A model generated the notes under the pieces. That model was not told the DNA's origin. It ran no database searches and saw only the letters and a program-made list of their open reading frames with translations. This document shows, one piece after another, positions 9,464 to 9,585 of a stretch of DNA of 9,585 nucleotides (position 1 is the stretch's first letter; each line of letters opens with the position of its first letter). Source of the stretch: Caldilinea sp. (GTDB lineage Bacteria; Chloroflexota; Anaerolineae; Caldilineales; Caldilineaceae); assembly GCA_025055055.1 (NCBI GenBank), contig JANWYX010000184.1:1-9585 (forward strand). Direction: 5' to 3'. A program made the position numbers and the translations under genes.

Positions 9464-9585
9464 ATCGTGAAGAAAATGTCGAAATGAAAAGTTCGATCAA
9501 GCCGATCCGTCAGAAGACGCCTGACTTGAACCTTTTGCCCGAAATTTTCGCCCGGCGTCCGGAAATTCAGGCCGTCTATCTGTTC
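9460..9585 (+). CDS. Nucleotidyltransferase N-terminus, cut by window end
   Basis: The visible 42 residues end in PEIFARRPEIQAVYLF, the helix and strand that precede the GSxARG site of MNT-domain nucleotidyltransferases. The catalytic motif should start with the next codon. The ATG at 9460 overlaps the DUF2283-like stop as ATGA, which supports that start. An ATG at 9484 is the alternative and gives 34 visible residues. A HEPN partner is expected downstream but cannot be seen here. Confidence 0.6.
   Translation, partial: MNREENVEMKSSIKPIRQKTPDLNLLPEIFARRPEIQAVYLF

Overview
The window looks like an accessory stretch of a moderately GC-rich, aerobic bacterial chromosome. A Chloroflexota (Caldilinea/Anaerolineae-like) host is my best guess. 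I base it on the protein flavour: a Bacillus-type CtaA with a cysteine pair, a DUF2256 plus photolyase-like gene pair, many MNT/HEPN gene pairs, and a secreted cadherin/Ig-repeat protein. This is inference from remembered families, because no rRNA or other phylogenetic marker is present.

Left part (1-4192). The 3' end of a large secreted Ig/cadherin-repeat protein runs rightward and stops at 1372. A 306-base gap follows. It holds a strong minus-strand promoter (TTGACA-17-TAAGAT) and a perfect 10-bp hairpin with a U tract on the minus strand, which together outline a possible small RNA of about 110 nt. Three leftward genes come next: ctaA (heme A synthase), a photolyase-like flavoprotein whose two domains are in swapped order, and a small DUF2256 zinc-ribbon gene whose 3' end overlaps the photolyase gene out of frame. 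The ctaA extended -10 promoter uses the stop codon of the photolyase gene as its TG element.

Middle and right part (4193-9585). All genes point rightward. Three polysaccharide-type genes (a NodB-like deacetylase, a Gfo/Idh/MocA dehydrogenase and a left-handed beta-helix acetyltransferase) alternate with small nucleotidyltransferase (NTase), HEPN and antitoxin-like genes. The first NTase/HepT-like pair (4439-5024) is decayed: the NTase has lost its GS motif and the HepT-like partner has an internal deletion with a frameshift. A stand-alone AbiEii-like NTase (5852-6373) has Asn where the first metal-binding Asp is expected. A second NTase/HEPN pair (6488-7253) looks intact. A DUF2283-like gene lacking a normal start codon overlaps by 4 nt the start of a further NTase gene that is cut by the window end.

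The dehydrogenase and acetyltransferase probably act together on a nucleotide-sugar for surface glycan, as WbpB/WbpD-type pairs do, and the deacetylase fits the same theme. The NTase/HEPN pairs are toxin-antitoxin-like cargo inserted between them. The items most worth checking are the candidate small RNA with a C-rich loop, the domain-swapped photolyase with a possible four-cysteine iron-sulfur site, and the graded decay of the NTase/HEPN modules.
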